A stretch of 13,305 bases of DNA from Thermoplasmata archaeon (GTDB lineage: Archaea > Thermoplasmatota > Thermoplasmata > Thermoplasmatales > Thermoplasmataceae). The stretch is from contig JAJZOK010000015.1 of assembly GCA_021811525.1 (NCBI GenBank), positions 1 through 13,305 on the forward strand, in the 5' to 3' direction. The position numbers were made by a program, and so were the translations under genes. The notes beneath the pieces are model-generated. The model saw only the letters and a list, made by a program, of their open reading frames with translations, did not search any database and was not told the origin of the DNA. Below, one piece after another: positions 12,977-13,305 of the stretch. How positions within the stretch are numbered: the first letter of the stretch is position 1; every line of letters begins with the position of its first letter.

Positions 12977-13305
12977 TTCGGAAGGAGATCCAGTATGGCT
13001 TTTGCTGGTTCACCATCTGCTTTCTTCAGGGCTTCAAGGGCTTTATCTCTAGAAACTGAAGCCTGCTCCATGACAAGCTTGATGTCTTCTTCATCATATG
13101 ATGGTGCTGCTGCAGCCTTTGTTTCCTCTGCTGACTTTGCGACTTCCCTGAAAGTCCCCATGACCTGGAATGTCTTCTGGCCCTGGGCTTCAACCATTGT
13201 AACCTGGGCATCCGTAATCATGTAGTCCTTGGTAGTACCCTTAAAAATAACCGTTTTCACATCGCTCATTTCCGTGGACTTGATGCCCATCTGAGCCATC
13301 ATTCT
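12973..13305 (-). CDS. nac: Nascent polypeptide-associated complex protein (archaeal NAC), 5' end off-window
   Basis: Archaeal NAC is a homodimeric, ribosome-associated factor that binds emerging polypeptides. The visible 110 codons contain a NAC beta-barrel domain (about residues 10-65, from KSTEMSDVKTVIFKG to VMGTFREV). An Ala-rich linker follows, then a UBA domain at the C-terminus (EEDIKLVMEQASVSR to ILDLL). Met-Met at 13297-13302 could be read as a start. However, family members begin with a longer basic stretch (of the RKMKRMMKQMGI kind), and the upstream base triplet here encodes Arg, so the gene most likely begins beyond the right edge. The stop overlaps the CCA-adding gene start in a coupled operon. 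Confidence 0.92.
   Translation of the reverse strand, partial: RMMAQMGIKSTEMSDVKTVIFKGTTKDYMITDAQVTMVEAQGQKTFQVMGTFREVAKSAEETKAAAAPSYDEEDIKLVMEQASVSRDKALEALKKADGEPAKAILDLLPK

Noticed and set aside
1..13305. CRISPR array, rRNA, complete insertion sequence or prophage genes.
   Set aside because: I found no regularly spaced repeats, no rRNA segments and no intact transposase or phage structural gene on either strand.

Overview
The window looks like chromosomal DNA of an archaeon, most likely an acidophilic member of the Thermoplasmatales or a close uncultured relative. Five things point there. The ferredoxin carries the N-terminal zinc-binding extension known from Thermoplasma and Sulfolobus. 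The CCA-adding enzyme is archaeal class I. There is an archaeal NAC, a small ubiquitin-like protein ending in Gly-Gly, and a tRNA-Gln without encoded CCA. Several genes have TATA-like boxes about 25-35 bases before the start codon with little or no leader, and TTG/GTG starts are used. Genus and species cannot be fixed from the sequence alone.

Layout. Bases 1-1439 (+) are the 3' part of a fused CoA-transferase gene that begins off-window. It is followed on the same strand by two transporters, an EamA/DMT permease (1545-2396) and a 14-TM-type MFS permease (2465-3874). Next comes a zinc-containing ferredoxin (4075-4506) with a repeat-rich upstream region. A 388-base gap (4507-4894) holds a T-tract terminator, a start-less 62-codon open frame that may be a gene relic, and a promoter. 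A membrane-anchored cupredoxin-like protein follows (4895-5548). A P-loop NTPase (5746-6276, -) lies next to an ArsR-type regulator that lacks its N-terminus (6382-6636, +). Two larger minus-strand genes come next: an alpha/alpha-toroid protein resembling terpene cyclases (6659-7630) and formate-tetrahydrofolate ligase (7750-9390).

A divergent promoter region (9858-10005) separates a 2-TM small membrane protein (-) from a cytosolic molybdopterin oxidoreductase of the sulfite oxidase fold (+). A near-perfect 20-bp palindrome sits directly before the latter's TATA box. A 4-TM protein follows (10735-11145). The right end is an RNA and protein biogenesis neighbourhood: tRNA-Gln(TTG), a ThiS/MoaD/SAMP-like ubiquitin-fold protein, the CCA-adding enzyme and NAC. 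The last two are translationally coupled by an ATGA overlap, and NAC runs off the right edge.

How the genes relate. Energy and redox chemistry is represented by the ferredoxin, cupredoxin, Moco protein and CoA-transferase. One-carbon metabolism is represented by formate-THF ligase. The tRNA-Gln, Ubl and CCA-enzyme group can be linked through tRNA maturation, but that link is inferred from known biology of the families. I saw no CRISPR array, rRNA, complete insertion sequence or phage module. I found no convincing new multi-gene system. The most distinctive items are the atypical copper-site motif in the cupredoxin, the stand-alone toroid protein without a cyclase DXDD motif, the palindromic operator candidate and the truncated ArsR gene.
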